Below the pieces are notes generated by a model that did not search any database, was not told the DNA's origin, and saw nothing but the letters and a program-made list of their open reading frames with translations. This document shows positions 1-7,177 of a DNA stretch of 14,937 bases, piece by piece; the first letter of the stretch is position 1, and every line of letters starts with the position of its first letter. The position numbers and the translations under genes were made by a program. Origin of the DNA: Aquifex aeolicus (lineage in GTDB: Bacteria; Aquificota; Aquificia; Aquificales; Aquificaceae); contig DQTK01000035.1 of the NCBI GenBank assembly GCA_015662815.1, positions 1 to 14,937 of the forward strand. Direction: 5' to 3'.

Positions 1-198
1 GCTTTTTCCAATGAAGATAGAGCTAAGCGTCTCATTTACGAATTGAATCAAAGGGGTTTAAAGGATTTAATCATTCTTAAAGTTAATGGTATATACAAGG
101 TTGTTTACGGAAAATTTAACGGTTTGGAAAAAGCCCTTAAAGCAAAGGAAAAGTTAAAAAAGTTGAATATCTACGGATTTGTTGTAGAAGTTAAATGA
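1..198 (+). CDS. SPOR-domain protein, C-terminal part only
   Basis: The first 66 codons are open in frame 1 and end in TGA at 196-198; the gene starts before the window. The 65 residues read as a SPOR domain: an opening 'AFSNEDRAKRLIYEL', a central 'GIYKVVYGKF' strand, then 'LEKALKAKEKLKKL' and a last strand 'GFVVEVK'. SPOR domains bind glycan strands lacking stem peptides in the bacterial cell wall, usually in division or cell-wall proteins, and typically sit at the C-terminus, as here. The upstream part, probably with a membrane anchor or signal peptide, cannot be seen. The last 28 bp overlap the 3' end of the convergent folD gene, so no terminator separates the two. Confidence 0.75.
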   Translation, partial: AFSNEDRAKRLIYELNQRGLKDLIILKVNGIYKVVYGKFNGLEKALKAKEKLKKLNIYGFVVEVK

Positions 199-1046
199 GA
201 AAACTTCCTTTTGTAGGCCTTGAGTGTGTTGAGAAGTAGAGCTGTAACGGTCATTGGTCCTACCCCTCCGGGCACCGGTGTGATTGCAGAAACTCTCTCT
301 TTTACTCTTTCAAAATCTACATCTCCGACAATTTTATCCTTTAGACGCGAAATTCCTACATCAATTATAACTGCTCCCTCTTTTACCATATCTTCCTTAA
401 TTATGTGGGGAACTCCCGTAGCTGAAATCAATATATCCGCTTCTTTTGTAAACTTCTTTATATCTTTCGTGTAAATGTGGCATACACTTACCGTAGCATT
501 CCTCCAAAGCATCAATAAGCTTAAAGGTCTTCCCACTATAAACCCTGCTCCTACTATAGTTATATCTTTACCCTCCACTTCTATCCCGTAGTGGCGAAGG
601 AGAATATCTATCCCTAAAGGAGTGCACGGTATAAACCCATCGTCTATTTGAGCTATAAGCTTTCCCATATTCTCCGGATGAAATCCGTCTACGTCCTTGC
701 CAGGAGATATTGAAAGGATTACTTTAGTCTGGTCTATATGTTTGGGTAAAGGGAGTTGGACTAAAATACCGTCAACTTCTTCGTTTAAATTCAGTTCATA
801 AATTAATCCAAGAAGCTTCTCTTCGGGAACATCTTCAGGGAGTTTGTAAAAAATGGATTTTATACCTACTTTTTCACAGGCTTTTCTCTTATTGTTTACG
901 TAAATTTCACTCGCCGGGTCATTGCCTACAAGAATAACAGCCAGAGAAGGGGGTCTAAAACCTTTTGACGTAAAACTCTCGACCTCCTTTCTGATTTCTT
1001 CCCTTATTTTTTTTGAAAGTGCTTTTCCATCAAGTATTAGAGCCAT
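171..1046 (-). CDS. folD: Bifunctional methylenetetrahydrofolate dehydrogenase / cyclohydrolase FolD
   Basis: FolD interconverts 5,10-methylene-, 5,10-methenyl- and 10-formyl-tetrahydrofolate in the cytoplasm, feeding purine and formyl-Met-tRNA synthesis. The 291-residue length is normal for the family. Visible family marks are 'SEIYVNNK' (Y49 and the catalytic-type K53), 'VQLPLPKHID' near 96-105, 'DVDGFHPENMGKL', the dinucleotide-binding segment 'GAGFIVGRP', and 'PVPGGVGPMTVTALL' near the C-terminus. The segment usually written GRS/GAS-x-IVG-x-P reads GAGF here, and the usual HSRT-like stretch after the next strand reads HIYT; both may affect cofactor choice. The ATG lies inside the 3' end of the upstream glycosyltransferase gene (17-bp overlap), indicating co-transcription and probably translational coupling. 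The 3' end overlaps the convergent SPOR gene by 28 bp. Confidence 0.95.
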   Translation of the reverse strand: MALILDGKALSKKIREEIRKEVESFTSKGFRPPSLAVILVGNDPASEIYVNNKRKACEKVGIKSIFYKLPEDVPEEKLLGLIYELNLNEEVDGILVQLPLPKHIDQTKVILSISPGKDVDGFHPENMGKLIAQIDDGFIPCTPLGIDILLRHYGIEVEGKDITIVGAGFIVGRPLSLLMLWRNATVSVCHIYTKDIKKFTKEADILISATGVPHIIKEDMVKEGAVIIDVGISRLKDKIVGDVDFERVKERVSAITPVPGGVGPMTVTALLLNTLKAYKRKFSHLTSTTNP

Positions 1047-1998
1047 CCTCTTTTACCTCTTCGAAATTAATAGTTTCTTCTATCATGTACGGTCTTTCAT
1101 TTTTGCTTTCGTAATAAGTTCTTATAATTAGCTCAGCTATTATACCTGTAGAGATAAGCTGAATTCCAGACAGTATTAAAAGAACACTTAGTATAAGAAG
1201 AGGTCTATGACCGATATCCTGTCCAAAGAAAAGCTTAAGGATGGTAAGGTACAGGCCGAATAAAGTTCCCAGAGAAAAAAGTATGAATCCTATACCGCCG
1301 AATACATAAAGAGGCCTTGTTATATATTCGTTAAGAAACTTAACCAAAAAGATGTCAAGAATTACTCTTATAGTTCTATCTATCCCGTACTTTGATTTTC
1401 CGTGTAATCTGGGATGGTGTTTTACCGGCATTTCGGTTATTCTTGCTCCGAAGCGTTTGGCAAGGGCAGGTAAAAACCTGTGCATATCTCCGTAAAGTCT
1501 GTATCTTTTTGCTATATCCGATCTGTAAGCCTTAAGCGTACAACCATAATCGTGGAGCTCCACACCTGTTACCTTCGAAATTATCCAGTTAGCTATTTTG
1601 GATGGTAGTTTCCTCGAAAGAAACGGGTCTTTTCTGTCCTTTCTCCATCCGCTTACTATATCGTATCCTTCCTTCATCTTATCGAGTAGTTTAGGGATGT
1701 CCTCCGGGTCATTCTGAAGGTCTGCATCCATAGTAATTATTACTTCTCCTTTCGCATGCTCAAATCCGGCGTAAATTGCAGCTGTTTGTCCATAGTTCCT
1801 TCTGAATCTAATAACCTTTACTTTCTTATCTTTTTGGGCTAAATCTTTTAAGATTTCTGGGGTTCTATCGGTTGAGCCATCGTCGATAAATATAATCTCG
1901 TAATCTTCTCCCAGAGAGTCCAAAACCTTTTTCAGTTTATCGTAGAGTATGGGAATGTTTTCCTCTTCGTTGTAGGCAGGAATCACAACCGAAATCAT
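1030..1998 (-). CDS. Family 2 glycosyltransferase with two C-terminal membrane helices (polyprenyl-phosphate type)
   Basis: This is a GT-A fold glycosyltransferase of family 2, in the group that transfers a sugar to undecaprenyl/dolichyl phosphate on the inner face of the membrane (DPM1/ArnC/GtrB-like). The N-terminus 'ISVVIPAYNEEENI' and 'IDDGSTDRT' (D39-D40) form the nucleotide-binding half. 'MDADLQNDPEDI' (D91, D93) carries the metal-binding DxD, and 'LHDYGCTLKAYR' near 149-159 is typical of the polyprenyl-phosphate subgroup. Two hydrophobic helices follow (about 231-254 and 267-292), then 'RTYYESKNERPYMIEE', a common tail in this group. The sugar and acceptor cannot be read from the sequence. 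It lies first in a two-gene unit with folD, overlapping it by 17 bp; the two have no obvious shared pathway. Confidence 0.9.
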   Translation of the reverse strand: MISVVIPAYNEEENIPILYDKLKKVLDSLGEDYEIIFIDDGSTDRTPEILKDLAQKDKKVKVIRFRRNYGQTAAIYAGFEHAKGEVIITMDADLQNDPEDIPKLLDKMKEGYDIVSGWRKDRKDPFLSRKLPSKIANWIISKVTGVELHDYGCTLKAYRSDIAKRYRLYGDMHRFLPALAKRFGARITEMPVKHHPRLHGKSKYGIDRTIRVILDIFLVKFLNEYITRPLYVFGGIGFILFSLGTLFGLYLTILKLFFGQDIGHRPLLILSVLLILSGIQLISTGIIAELIIRTYYESKNERPYMIEETINFEEVKEDGSNT

Positions 1999-2034
1999 TT
2001 TGAAAAACTATTTTACCTTATTATTAAATAATTG

Positions 2035-2451
2035 ATGAAACTTATTGATACGGTTATTTTGCTTGACTTCCTTTCTGGCGAAGAGGATAAAGTCAAAACT
2101 GTAGAAGCCTTTTTAGAGGAACTTTCTAAGAGAGAGGAAAAGGTTTTTATACCCGAAGAAGTAGTAGTAGAACTTGTGTATTTTCTGGAATATGGATACC
2201 GATGGGAAAGAGAGGATATAGTTGGAGTAATAAATACACTTCTCGAGGATGAAATCTTTAACGTTGAACTGAAACAGTTCGTAAAAGAAGCTCTTAATCT
2301 TTATAATAACAGGAAAGGGACTTTTCTCGACTGTTTGAAAGCTGTGAAAGGGAAAAAAATGGGGGTTAAAGAGGTAATAACTTTCAACAGAGGATTTAAG
2401 AAACTGGGATTAAAAATTGTAAATCCCTATGAGGTTAAACGGGAGGCTTAA
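2035..2451 (+). CDS. PIN-domain protein (putative ribonuclease)
   Basis: A 138-residue protein with the PIN-domain pattern of acidic residues: D5 in 'KLIDTVILLDFL', E46 in 'EEVVVELVYF', and D99 in 'GTFLDCLKA'. The late strand 'VITFNRGFKKLG' carries N118 where many PIN domains have an aspartate. PIN domains are metal-dependent RNases, often toxins of VapBC pairs, but no antitoxin-sized gene lies beside this one. I chose the ATG at 2035; an in-frame TTG three bases earlier is possible. No Shine-Dalgarno sequence precedes it. A TTGAAA (2000-2005) and TATTAA (2022-2027) would place transcription start almost at the ATG, so a leaderless mRNA is possible. It is divergent from the glycosyltransferase and convergent with tsaB, which it overlaps by 17 bp. 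Confidence 0.8.
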   Translation: MKLIDTVILLDFLSGEEDKVKTVEAFLEELSKREEKVFIPEEVVVELVYFLEYGYRWEREDIVGVINTLLEDEIFNVELKQFVKEALNLYNNRKGTFLDCLKAVKGKKMGVKEVITFNRGFKKLGLKIVNPYEVKREA

Positions 2452-3025
2452 CATATAAGGGTTCTATTTCGAAAACGTTTTCCCCCTCGGGATTTTTTTG
2501 CAAATAGGTGTAAGCGTATATACCCCCATAGGCGGAAAAAGGAAAGAAGGTATGAAAAAACTGCTTATCTCCTAGTTTAAACTCTTTGAATAATTCTATC
2601 GAAATTCCGAAACCTTTGAGTTCTTCTCCTCTATAAAGTTTTACTTCACTACGGTAATTCTCATCAAAAACTTGGAAAAAGATATTGTTACTAATCCTTA
2701 GATACGGAATCTTGGGGTAAGGCACGGGTGTATATTTCGCCATAAGCTCTAAATTTGAGTAGGACACTATCGGTTTTTTAAGGGTATAAGCCCAGGTTTT
2801 TATAAATGTAATTCCTATTCTCAACGATGTAAGGTATCCTACTCCTCTTGATACTGCGAAAGCATCAAAGCCCTCAGGTTTTATACAAAGTTCCTGAAAG
2901 AGTTTAGGTAAATTTTCCAACGTTTTCTTTTGGGAGTCTATGTAGTGAAGGAGTTTAAGTTGTCCGTCTTCTATTACCGCAAAGTTTAGGAATGAGAATG
3001 ATGTATCCAAAGATAAAATTCTCAT
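2435..3025 (-). CDS. tsaB: tRNA threonylcarbamoyladenosine biosynthesis protein TsaB
   Basis: TsaB is the non-catalytic scaffold of the TsaB-TsaD-TsaE complex that makes the universal t6A modification at position 37 of ANN-decoding tRNAs. The 196-residue protein has the ASKHA-type opening 'MRILSLDTSF', the segment 'SRGVGYLTSLRIGITFIK' (59-76), which corresponds to the family's GPGSFTGLRIG, and the typical closing 'EIEPLYVKPP'. It is somewhat shorter than the E. coli protein, and the GPGSFTG signature is divergent (GVGYLTS), so identity rests on overall pattern. It follows aroC with only 2 bp between stop and start, so the two are surely co-transcribed. Its 3' end overlaps the convergent PIN gene. 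Confidence 0.85.
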   Translation of the reverse strand: MRILSLDTSFSFLNFAVIEDGQLKLLHYIDSQKKTLENLPKLFQELCIKPEGFDAFAVSRGVGYLTSLRIGITFIKTWAYTLKKPIVSYSNLELMAKYTPVPYPKIPYLRISNNIFFQVFDENYRSEVKLYRGEELKGFGISIELFKEFKLGDKQFFHTFFPFSAYGGIYAYTYLQKNPEGENVFEIEPLYVKPPV

Positions 3026-3027
3026 AC

Positions 3028-4224
3028 TTAAAAATCCTTTAGGTGTTTCAGATAAATCTCGAATCTCTCTTTTATCTCTTCCATAAAATCTCCACCGAAC
3101 TTTTCAAGAAATGCATCGGCAAGAACTATAGCGAGCATTGCTTCTCCCACTACGGAAGCTGCTGGGACAGCAACAACGTCGGTTCTTTCTTTCCCTGCAC
3201 TAAGTTCTTCTTTAGTATTTATATCTACGCTCCTTAATGGGTTCTTCAGGGTGGGTATGGGTTTCATGGCGACTCTCACCACTACGGGCATACCGTTCGT
3301 AATTCCTCCCTCTGTCCCTCCTAAGTTATTGGAATACCTGTAAAATCCTTTGTTCTTTTCCCATCCTATTTCGTCGTGAACTTGAGAACCGAACCTTTTA
3401 CTTGCCTCAAAGCCAAGACCGATTTCCACTCCTTTAATAGCTTGAATACTCATCATGGCTTGGGCTATTCGGCCGTCTATTCTTCTATCCCACTGTATGT
3501 GGGAACCGAGTCCGGGAGGTACGTTTAAGGCAAATACTTCAAAGATACCGCCTAAGCTTTCTCCTTTTTCTTTAGCTTCATCAATCAGGTTTTTAAACTC
3601 TTCATCCCTTTCGGGAATAGGGATTCGAAGTTCGGAGTTTTCAGCTTTTTCATGAAATTCAAGGAGTTTTTTGGGCTCAGTGAAGTATTCTTTATCTTTT
3701 AACTCTTCAATTTCTTTATTCCCTATACTTACTACAAAGCTTCCTATTTCTATTCCAAATTCCGATAAAAACTTTTTACATACAGCACCTATCGCAACTC
3801 TTGCGGCGGTTTCCCTTGCAGAAGAGCGCTCAAGGATATTTCTTAAATCCCTTTGATTATATTTGAGCCCTCCCGAAAGGTCAGCATGCCCGGGTCTCGG
3901 CCTTGTGAAAGGGACAACGGAAGTAGGAGGTTCTCCATGGATAGCCATTTTCTCTTTCCAGTTTTCCCAATCCCTATTTTTTATAAAGAGAGCTATGGGG
4001 GAACCCAGAGTTTTCCCAAACCTTACTCCGGATAGTATTTCTACTTTATCCTTTTCAATTTGCATTCTTCCACCGCGTCCGTATCCCCTTTGACGCCTTC
4101 TCAAATCCCTGTTTACATCTTCCTCTGAAAGGGGTAAATTGGCAGGTATACCTTCAAGTATTGCCGTTAGACCTTTGCCGTGGGATTCACCTGCGGTTAG
4201 AAATCTAATGAACCTTAGAGCCAT
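3028..4224 (-). CDS. aroC: Chorismate synthase
   Basis: Catalyses the last step of the shikimate pathway, converting 5-enolpyruvylshikimate-3-phosphate to chorismate with reduced FMN. All three family signatures are present: 'GESHGKGLTAILEGIPANLP' near the N-terminus, 'SSARETAARVAIGA' in the middle, and 'RTDVVAVPAASVVGEAM' near the C-terminus. 'RPRPGHADLSGGLKY' and 'GGTEGGITNG' are also conserved. The length of 398 residues is normal for a monofunctional bacterial enzyme without a fused flavin reductase. The gene lies between rpmB (5-bp gap) and tsaB (2-bp gap) in one operon. Product chorismate feeds tryptophan, phenylalanine, tyrosine, folate and quinone synthesis. Confidence 0.97.
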   Translation of the reverse strand: MALRFIRFLTAGESHGKGLTAILEGIPANLPLSEEDVNRDLRRRQRGYGRGGRMQIEKDKVEILSGVRFGKTLGSPIALFIKNRDWENWKEKMAIHGEPPTSVVPFTRPRPGHADLSGGLKYNQRDLRNILERSSARETAARVAIGAVCKKFLSEFGIEIGSFVVSIGNKEIEELKDKEYFTEPKKLLEFHEKAENSELRIPIPERDEEFKNLIDEAKEKGESLGGIFEVFALNVPPGLGSHIQWDRRIDGRIAQAMMSIQAIKGVEIGLGFEASKRFGSQVHDEIGWEKNKGFYRYSNNLGGTEGGITNGMPVVVRVAMKPIPTLKNPLRSVDINTKEELSAGKERTDVVAVPAASVVGEAMLAIVLADAFLEKFGGDFMEEIKERFEIYLKHLKDF

Positions 4225-4229
4225 TAAAC

Positions 4230-4436
4230 CTATTCTTTAGGAATTCTCGGGGCTTTAACAACTTTACCAGCTTTTAAACATTTAGTACATACATATATTC
4301 TCTTCACGGTTCCATCCGGAAGTCTTACCCTCATTTTGTGAACATTTGGCTTGAAAATTCTCCTATTTCTTTCACCGGAGAATGTCACCCTTCTTCCTAC
4401 CACAGGTTTTTTTCCGCATATTTCACATATAGCCAT
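4230..4436 (-). CDS. rpmB: 50S ribosomal protein L28 (bL28)
   Basis: A 68-residue basic protein of the large ribosomal subunit. It opens 'MAICEICGKKPVVGRRVTFS' and carries 'KPNVHKMRVRLPDGTVKRIYVCTKCLKAG', the usual bL28 pattern. CxxC pairs at 'CEIC' and 'CTKC' make this a zinc-ribbon (C+) form. I chose the ATG at 4436 rather than an in-frame TTG at 4442. The strong AGGAGG motif (4443-4448 on the minus strand) ends 6 bases before the ATG but directly abuts the TTG. It is the first gene of an operon with aroC and tsaB, an unusual mix of translation and aromatic-synthesis functions but common style in this lineage. Confidence 0.95.
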   Translation of the reverse strand: MAICEICGKKPVVGRRVTFSGERNRRIFKPNVHKMRVRLPDGTVKRIYVCTKCLKAGKVVKAPRIPKE

Positions 4437-4465
4437 TTTCAACCTCCTCGTACCAGAAGAAGATT

Positions 4466-4494
4466 ATTATAAAGCATTCTGCTTTATCTGATAA
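4466..4494 (-). promoter_or_regulatory. Likely promoter of rpmB-aroC-tsaB, with overlapping palindromes
   Basis: On the minus strand a TATAAT (4471-4466) is preceded, after 17 bp, by TTATCA (4494-4489), a reasonable sigma-70 pair. Transcription would begin about 4459, some 20 bases before the rpmB ATG. The -35 hexamer lies inside a perfect 8+1+8 palindrome at 4481-4497 (GCTTTATC-T-GATAAAGC). A second inverted pair, AAAGCA/TGCTTT, occupies 4471-4485, so the heptamer ATAAAGC or its complement occurs three times in 29 bp. This could be an operator, but no cognate regulator is known from the sequence. Confidence 0.5.
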
Positions 4495-4653
4495 AGCCTA
4501 CACCCCATTCCCTAAGGCTTTTTATACTCTCCTACCCATAGTGCAGGGTTCTGAAGTTAGGAACTTTCATTCCCGAAGATAAGAATAGCCCTTTTGAAGC
4601 CATTCTTAGAGCTGGAAGAAAATTTCCGAAAGAGCTTTTTTCTGTTCTTTAAG

Positions 4654-4659
4654 TATAAT
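4654..4659 (+). promoter_or_regulatory. -10 box of tRNA-Cys promoter
   Basis: A perfect TATAAT lies 16 bp before the first base of tRNA-Cys, so the transcript would start about 10 nt before the mature 5' end. No good -35 hexamer is visible at the usual distance; the upstream stretch 4636-4650 is T-rich. Confidence 0.55.
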
Positions 4660-4675
4660 ATAATTATATCAGGGA

Positions 4676-4750
4676 GGCGACGTGGCCGAGCGGTTAGGCG
4701 GGGGACTGCAAATCCCCTTTACGGCGGTTCGAATCCGCCCGTCGCCTCCA
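4676..4750 (+). tRNA. tRNA-Cys (anticodon GCA)
   Basis: A full cloverleaf can be drawn. The acceptor stem is GGCGACG (4676-4682) with CGTCGCC (4740-4746). U8 is present, the D arm holds GCC/GGC with GG in the loop, and the anticodon stem is GGGGA/TCCCC around loop CTGCAAA with anticodon GCA at 4708-4710. A short variable region precedes the T arm GGCGG-TTCGAAT-CCGCC (4723-4739). The discriminator base is U (4747), the main identity element for cysteine tRNAs, and CCA is encoded at 4748-4750. The convergent methyltransferase gene ends only 2 bp downstream, so no tRNA terminator fits between them. Confidence 0.97.
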
Positions 4751-4752
4751 AA

Positions 4753-5406
4753 TCAAACCCTTTGTGCCACCATTATATAAACAAGTCCGAGAAAAGAAGT
4801 TTCTACCTTTATAACTTTAAATCCTTGACTTTCCAGTAAGTTTTTGACCTCTTGAATCGTAAAACTCTTCTCTATTGAGTTGATGAAGAAATTCCACTTA
4901 CCTTTACCGAAGATAAGAATACCAAAGGGAAGGAACACGGTTTTCATCAAAAAGGCTAAAATTCCGCTACCTGCAAACTTCTTTATATCTATAAGACCTA
5001 TTTTTGCTCCCGGAGAAGTTATTCTTTTGGTTTCCTTAAGAAAATTCTCCTGATTTTCCAAATGCCTGAAAACCAACGAAAGAGAAACCTTATCAAATAC
5101 TCCATCCTTAAAAGGCATATTCTGGGCATCCGCAAGTATAAAATGACAGGTGGTACATTTTCCCTTGGATTTGGTAAGCATTCCAAAAGCTACATCTATA
5201 CCTACCCTTAAGCTTGCGTTCTGCAGTTTCAAAAGTACTTCTCCTGTTCCCGTTCCCACGTCAAGCCAGTTTCCCGAATCCCCCATAAGATTTATGAGTT
5301 TCTTTTGCCATTTGTGTATACCTCCTAATGTAACAATAGATACAAACTTATCGTAAACAAGTGCTACATTCGAAAAGACCTGAGCCATAATTTTCCTTTC
5401 AGCCAT
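4753..5406 (-). CDS. UbiE/MenG-family class I SAM methyltransferase
   Basis: A 217-residue class I methyltransferase. The opening 'VFSNVALVYDKFVSIVTLG' matches the family-typical 'MFDxIAPxYDxxNxxxSxG'. 'WLDVGTGTGEVLLKL' is the SAM-binding motif I, 'FILADAQNMPFKDGVFDKV' corresponds to motifs II/III, and 'ETKRITSPGAKIGLIDI' to the 'RVLKPGG' region. UbiE/MenG enzymes C-methylate demethylmenaquinone or related quinone precursors at the inner membrane, which is the likely role here, but substrate is inferred from family only. Two starts are plausible: the ATG at 5406 and an in-frame ATG at 5388. The second has a better-placed AAAGG seven to ten bases upstream. The gene is divergent from truD, with 32 bp between. 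Confidence 0.8.
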   Translation of the reverse strand: MAERKIMAQVFSNVALVYDKFVSIVTLGGIHKWQKKLINLMGDSGNWLDVGTGTGEVLLKLQNASLRVGIDVAFGMLTKSKGKCTTCHFILADAQNMPFKDGVFDKVSLSLVFRHLENQENFLKETKRITSPGAKIGLIDIKKFAGSGILAFLMKTVFLPFGILIFGKGKWNFFINSIEKSFTIQEVKNLLESQGFKVIKVETSFLGLVYIMVAQRV

Positions 5407-5438
5407 AAGAGTAATTATCCTTAAAATTAACTTCCGAT

Positions 5439-6602
5439 ATGGATATAAGGATCAAGGAAAAACCAGAAGACTTTTACGTAAAGGAGATAAAGGACCTGAA
5501 CCTAAAAGATAAAGGTGAATTTGCATTTTTTCTCTTGAGAAAAAAGGATATGACCACTATCGATGCTATCAGACATATATCGAGGCGATTTAATATACCT
5601 CTTAAAAATATTTCCTTTGCAGGTTTGAAAGATAAAAAAGCAATCACCGAACAATACATTTCTATTAAAGGTTTAAAATCGGAAGTTGTTGAGAGGTTGG
5701 GAAATTACCAAGCTGAAAATCTTTCGTTGAGATTTTTGGGTTTTTCGGATAAAGGAACAGAGCTCGGAGAAATAGAAGGAAACTACTTTGAAATAACCGT
5801 TAGAGGTATCACAAGAAGACATAGGGCTGTTTTCTCTTATATGAAAGACCTTGTTTCGGAGTTCGGCTGTGAAAACTATTTCGGAGAACAAAGATTCGGT
5901 TCTGTCAAACACGCAAAAGAATTTGTGATAAAACATCTGCTTAAACACGATTATGAAGAAGCTATGAAAGAATACCTGACCTCCCTAAAGAATAAAAGAT
6001 TGAAAAAGATGCTTATAAAAGCTTGGAGAGACTGGGAACGTTTTCTGGAACTTATGCCAAAGGGTTCTACTCCGGAGACAGAGGTTATACAAGCGTTAAA
6101 AAGAGGAGAGAGCTTCAAGAATGCTTTTATGGTTCTTCCCAAAAACGTAAGGCTTATGTTTGCCTTTGCCTATCAGAGCTACCTTTGGAATAGATATCTC
6201 CACACTTTTATCGTAAGGTATCTCAGGTATTGTAGAACCCCTTTTATAAAGTGGGAGCTTGCATTTTTTAATGAGATGAGTGAAAGAATTTGGAAAGAGA
6301 TAGAGGATATAGAAATATCCTATCTTGGATTAGACTATCCTCCGAAAAATAAAAAGATAGAAATAATTATAAAAGAGGTTCTTAAAGAGGAAAAGATAAC
6401 CTACAAAATGCTCATGGCTGAAAGAATAGGTATTAAACTGTTTTCCGACGGTGTGAGAAAAGCCTTCTTCAAACCAGTGGATTTAAAAGTTATTGAAGAT
6501 AAAGGAAAAACCATGAAACTTGCCTTTACTCTACCTCCCGGAAGTTATGCAACCGTGCTACTGAGAAAGCTGTTTTGCAGTAACATAAAGTCTTTAACTT
6601 AA
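5439..6602 (+). CDS. truD: tRNA pseudouridine synthase D
   Basis: TruD makes pseudouridine at position 13 of tRNA-Glu and some other tRNAs. The 387-residue protein has the family N-terminus 'IKEKPEDFYVKEI', the catalytic loop 'FAGLKDKKAITEQ' with the nucleophile aspartate at D65, and 'NYFGEQRFGS' (146-155), the most conserved TruD motif. The C-terminal part, including 'LPPGSYATVLLRKL', is also typical. The start ATG at 5439 begins 'MDIRIKEKPEDF', where the family normally begins. It is divergent from the methyltransferase. It marks the left edge of the accessory region: directly after its stop, base composition drops and duplicated fragments begin. Confidence 0.93.
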   Translation: MDIRIKEKPEDFYVKEIKDLNLKDKGEFAFFLLRKKDMTTIDAIRHISRRFNIPLKNISFAGLKDKKAITEQYISIKGLKSEVVERLGNYQAENLSLRFLGFSDKGTELGEIEGNYFEITVRGITRRHRAVFSYMKDLVSEFGCENYFGEQRFGSVKHAKEFVIKHLLKHDYEEAMKEYLTSLKNKRLKKMLIKAWRDWERFLELMPKGSTPETEVIQALKRGESFKNAFMVLPKNVRLMFAFAYQSYLWNRYLHTFIVRYLRYCRTPFIKWELAFFNEMSERIWKEIEDIEISYLGLDYPPKNKKIEIIIKEVLKEEKITYKMLMAERIGIKLFSDGVRKAFFKPVDLKVIEDKGKTMKLAFTLPPGSYATVLLRKLFCSNIKSLT

Positions 6603-6623
6603 AATAAATAGACAACGCGAGCT

Positions 6624-6652
6624 TGTTTAATAATTAGGGGAGTTAGGATTTA
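6624..6652 (+). pseudogene. Remnant of the 3' part of the 163-residue helical gene (duplicate copy)
   Basis: These 29 bases are identical to 8494-8522, inside the intact small helical gene, and still read CLIIRGVRI before meeting a stop at 6651-6653. A further matching block, 6662-6684, corresponds to 8606-8628 (the end of that gene and the bases after it). The sequence between these blocks has been lost. The fragment shows that the duplication now visible upstream once included the small helical gene. Confidence 0.75.
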
Positions 6653-6702
6653 AGTAGGAAGTTTAGCCAAAACATACAAGCTTGTCCCATGGAAGTCCTC
6701 TT

Positions 6703-6833
6703 CCTTTCTCAGTTCTTTGTTTCTCCTTAGCTTCATTCTTATTGCTCTATCCTATTCTCTTTCAACTTGTCTACTTTTTTTAAACAGGCTCGCCTTCAGC
6801 AAGGAATTTGATAGAGGAAAATTTTTTACTGAT
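6703..6833 (+). repeat. Direct repeat, copy 1 (131 bp)
   Basis: Matches 8669-8799 with only two visible differences over 131 bp (C/T within CGCCTT-AGC, A/G within GATAG-GGAAA). Both differences are synonymous in one open frame that encodes a very hydrophobic segment ending 'FSKEFDRGKFFTD'. This hints that the repeat derives from coding sequence. A diverged third relative lies at the 5' end of the archaemetzincin gene. Confidence 0.9.
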
Positions 6834-6837
6834 GCGG

Positions 6838-7057
6838 TTTTTTCTTTTTAAAACCACAACGGGCTGTATTAATAGACAAAAGTGAGGATTTAATAAATTT
6901 CTATACGGTAGTAAGAGATAAGCCTCTCGAATTAATGGAGAGTATGAAAAAGCATAAGGTAAATGAAACGGCGAAGTTTACTCAATACACGAACGAAAAT
7001 TTCACAAAGGACGACCATATAAGACTGTCTAAGGTTTTCAAAGAACTCGATAGAAAA
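6838..7057 (+). pseudogene. Relict DNA adenine methylase (truncated, internally deleted duplicate)
   Basis: This stretch matches the intact methylase gene in two blocks: about 6838-6965 to 8983-9110, and 6968-7057 to 9413-9502. Relative to the intact gene, the start codon and motif I are missing (about 180 bp lost at the left junction near 6833), and 300 bp containing the DPPY motif are gone in the middle. The 300-bp loss keeps the reading frame, so one open frame runs from 6833 to a TGA at 7088-7090 through residues such as 'LIDKSEDLINFYTVVRD' and 'TQYTNENFTKDDHIRLS'. It has no start codon and no catalytic motif, so it cannot be an active methylase. Confidence 0.92.
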
Positions 7058-7177
7058 AAATTAGAGAAAAACTTTACCTATTCATTGTGAAGGTATAAAC
7101 CAAATTACCTTGACGAACATTCCTAGTCAGAAACCTGTCTGAAATATCGTTTCTTCTTTATAGAAGGTGAAAAGAAA

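Larger units (their letters stand above)
6603..7177. other. 575-bp stretch without an intact gene
   Basis: From left to right it holds a fragment of the small helical gene (6624-6684), unmatched sequence (6685-6702), the 131-bp repeat copy 1 (6703-6833), the methylase relict (6838-7057), and about 120 bp of unassigned sequence up to the next start. In that last part a short hairpin TCAGA-AACCTG-TCTGA is visible at 7127-7142. I see no confident promoter, although one must serve the next gene unless it is read from upstream. Confidence 0.8.

Noticed and set aside
4607..4642. Possible hairpin AGCT/GGAA ... TTCC/AGCT followed by T-run
   Set aside because: The stem is interrupted by an unpaired five-base stretch and lies directly before the tRNA promoter with no gene ending there; too weak to call a terminator.
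4594..4839. 81-codon open frame on the + strand running across tRNA-Cys
   Set aside because: It contains the whole tRNA and then runs antisense to the methyltransferase; no ribosome-binding site and no recognisable protein.
5673..5948. 91-codon open frame antisense to truD
   Set aside because: Lies wholly within the well-supported truD gene and resembles no protein family.
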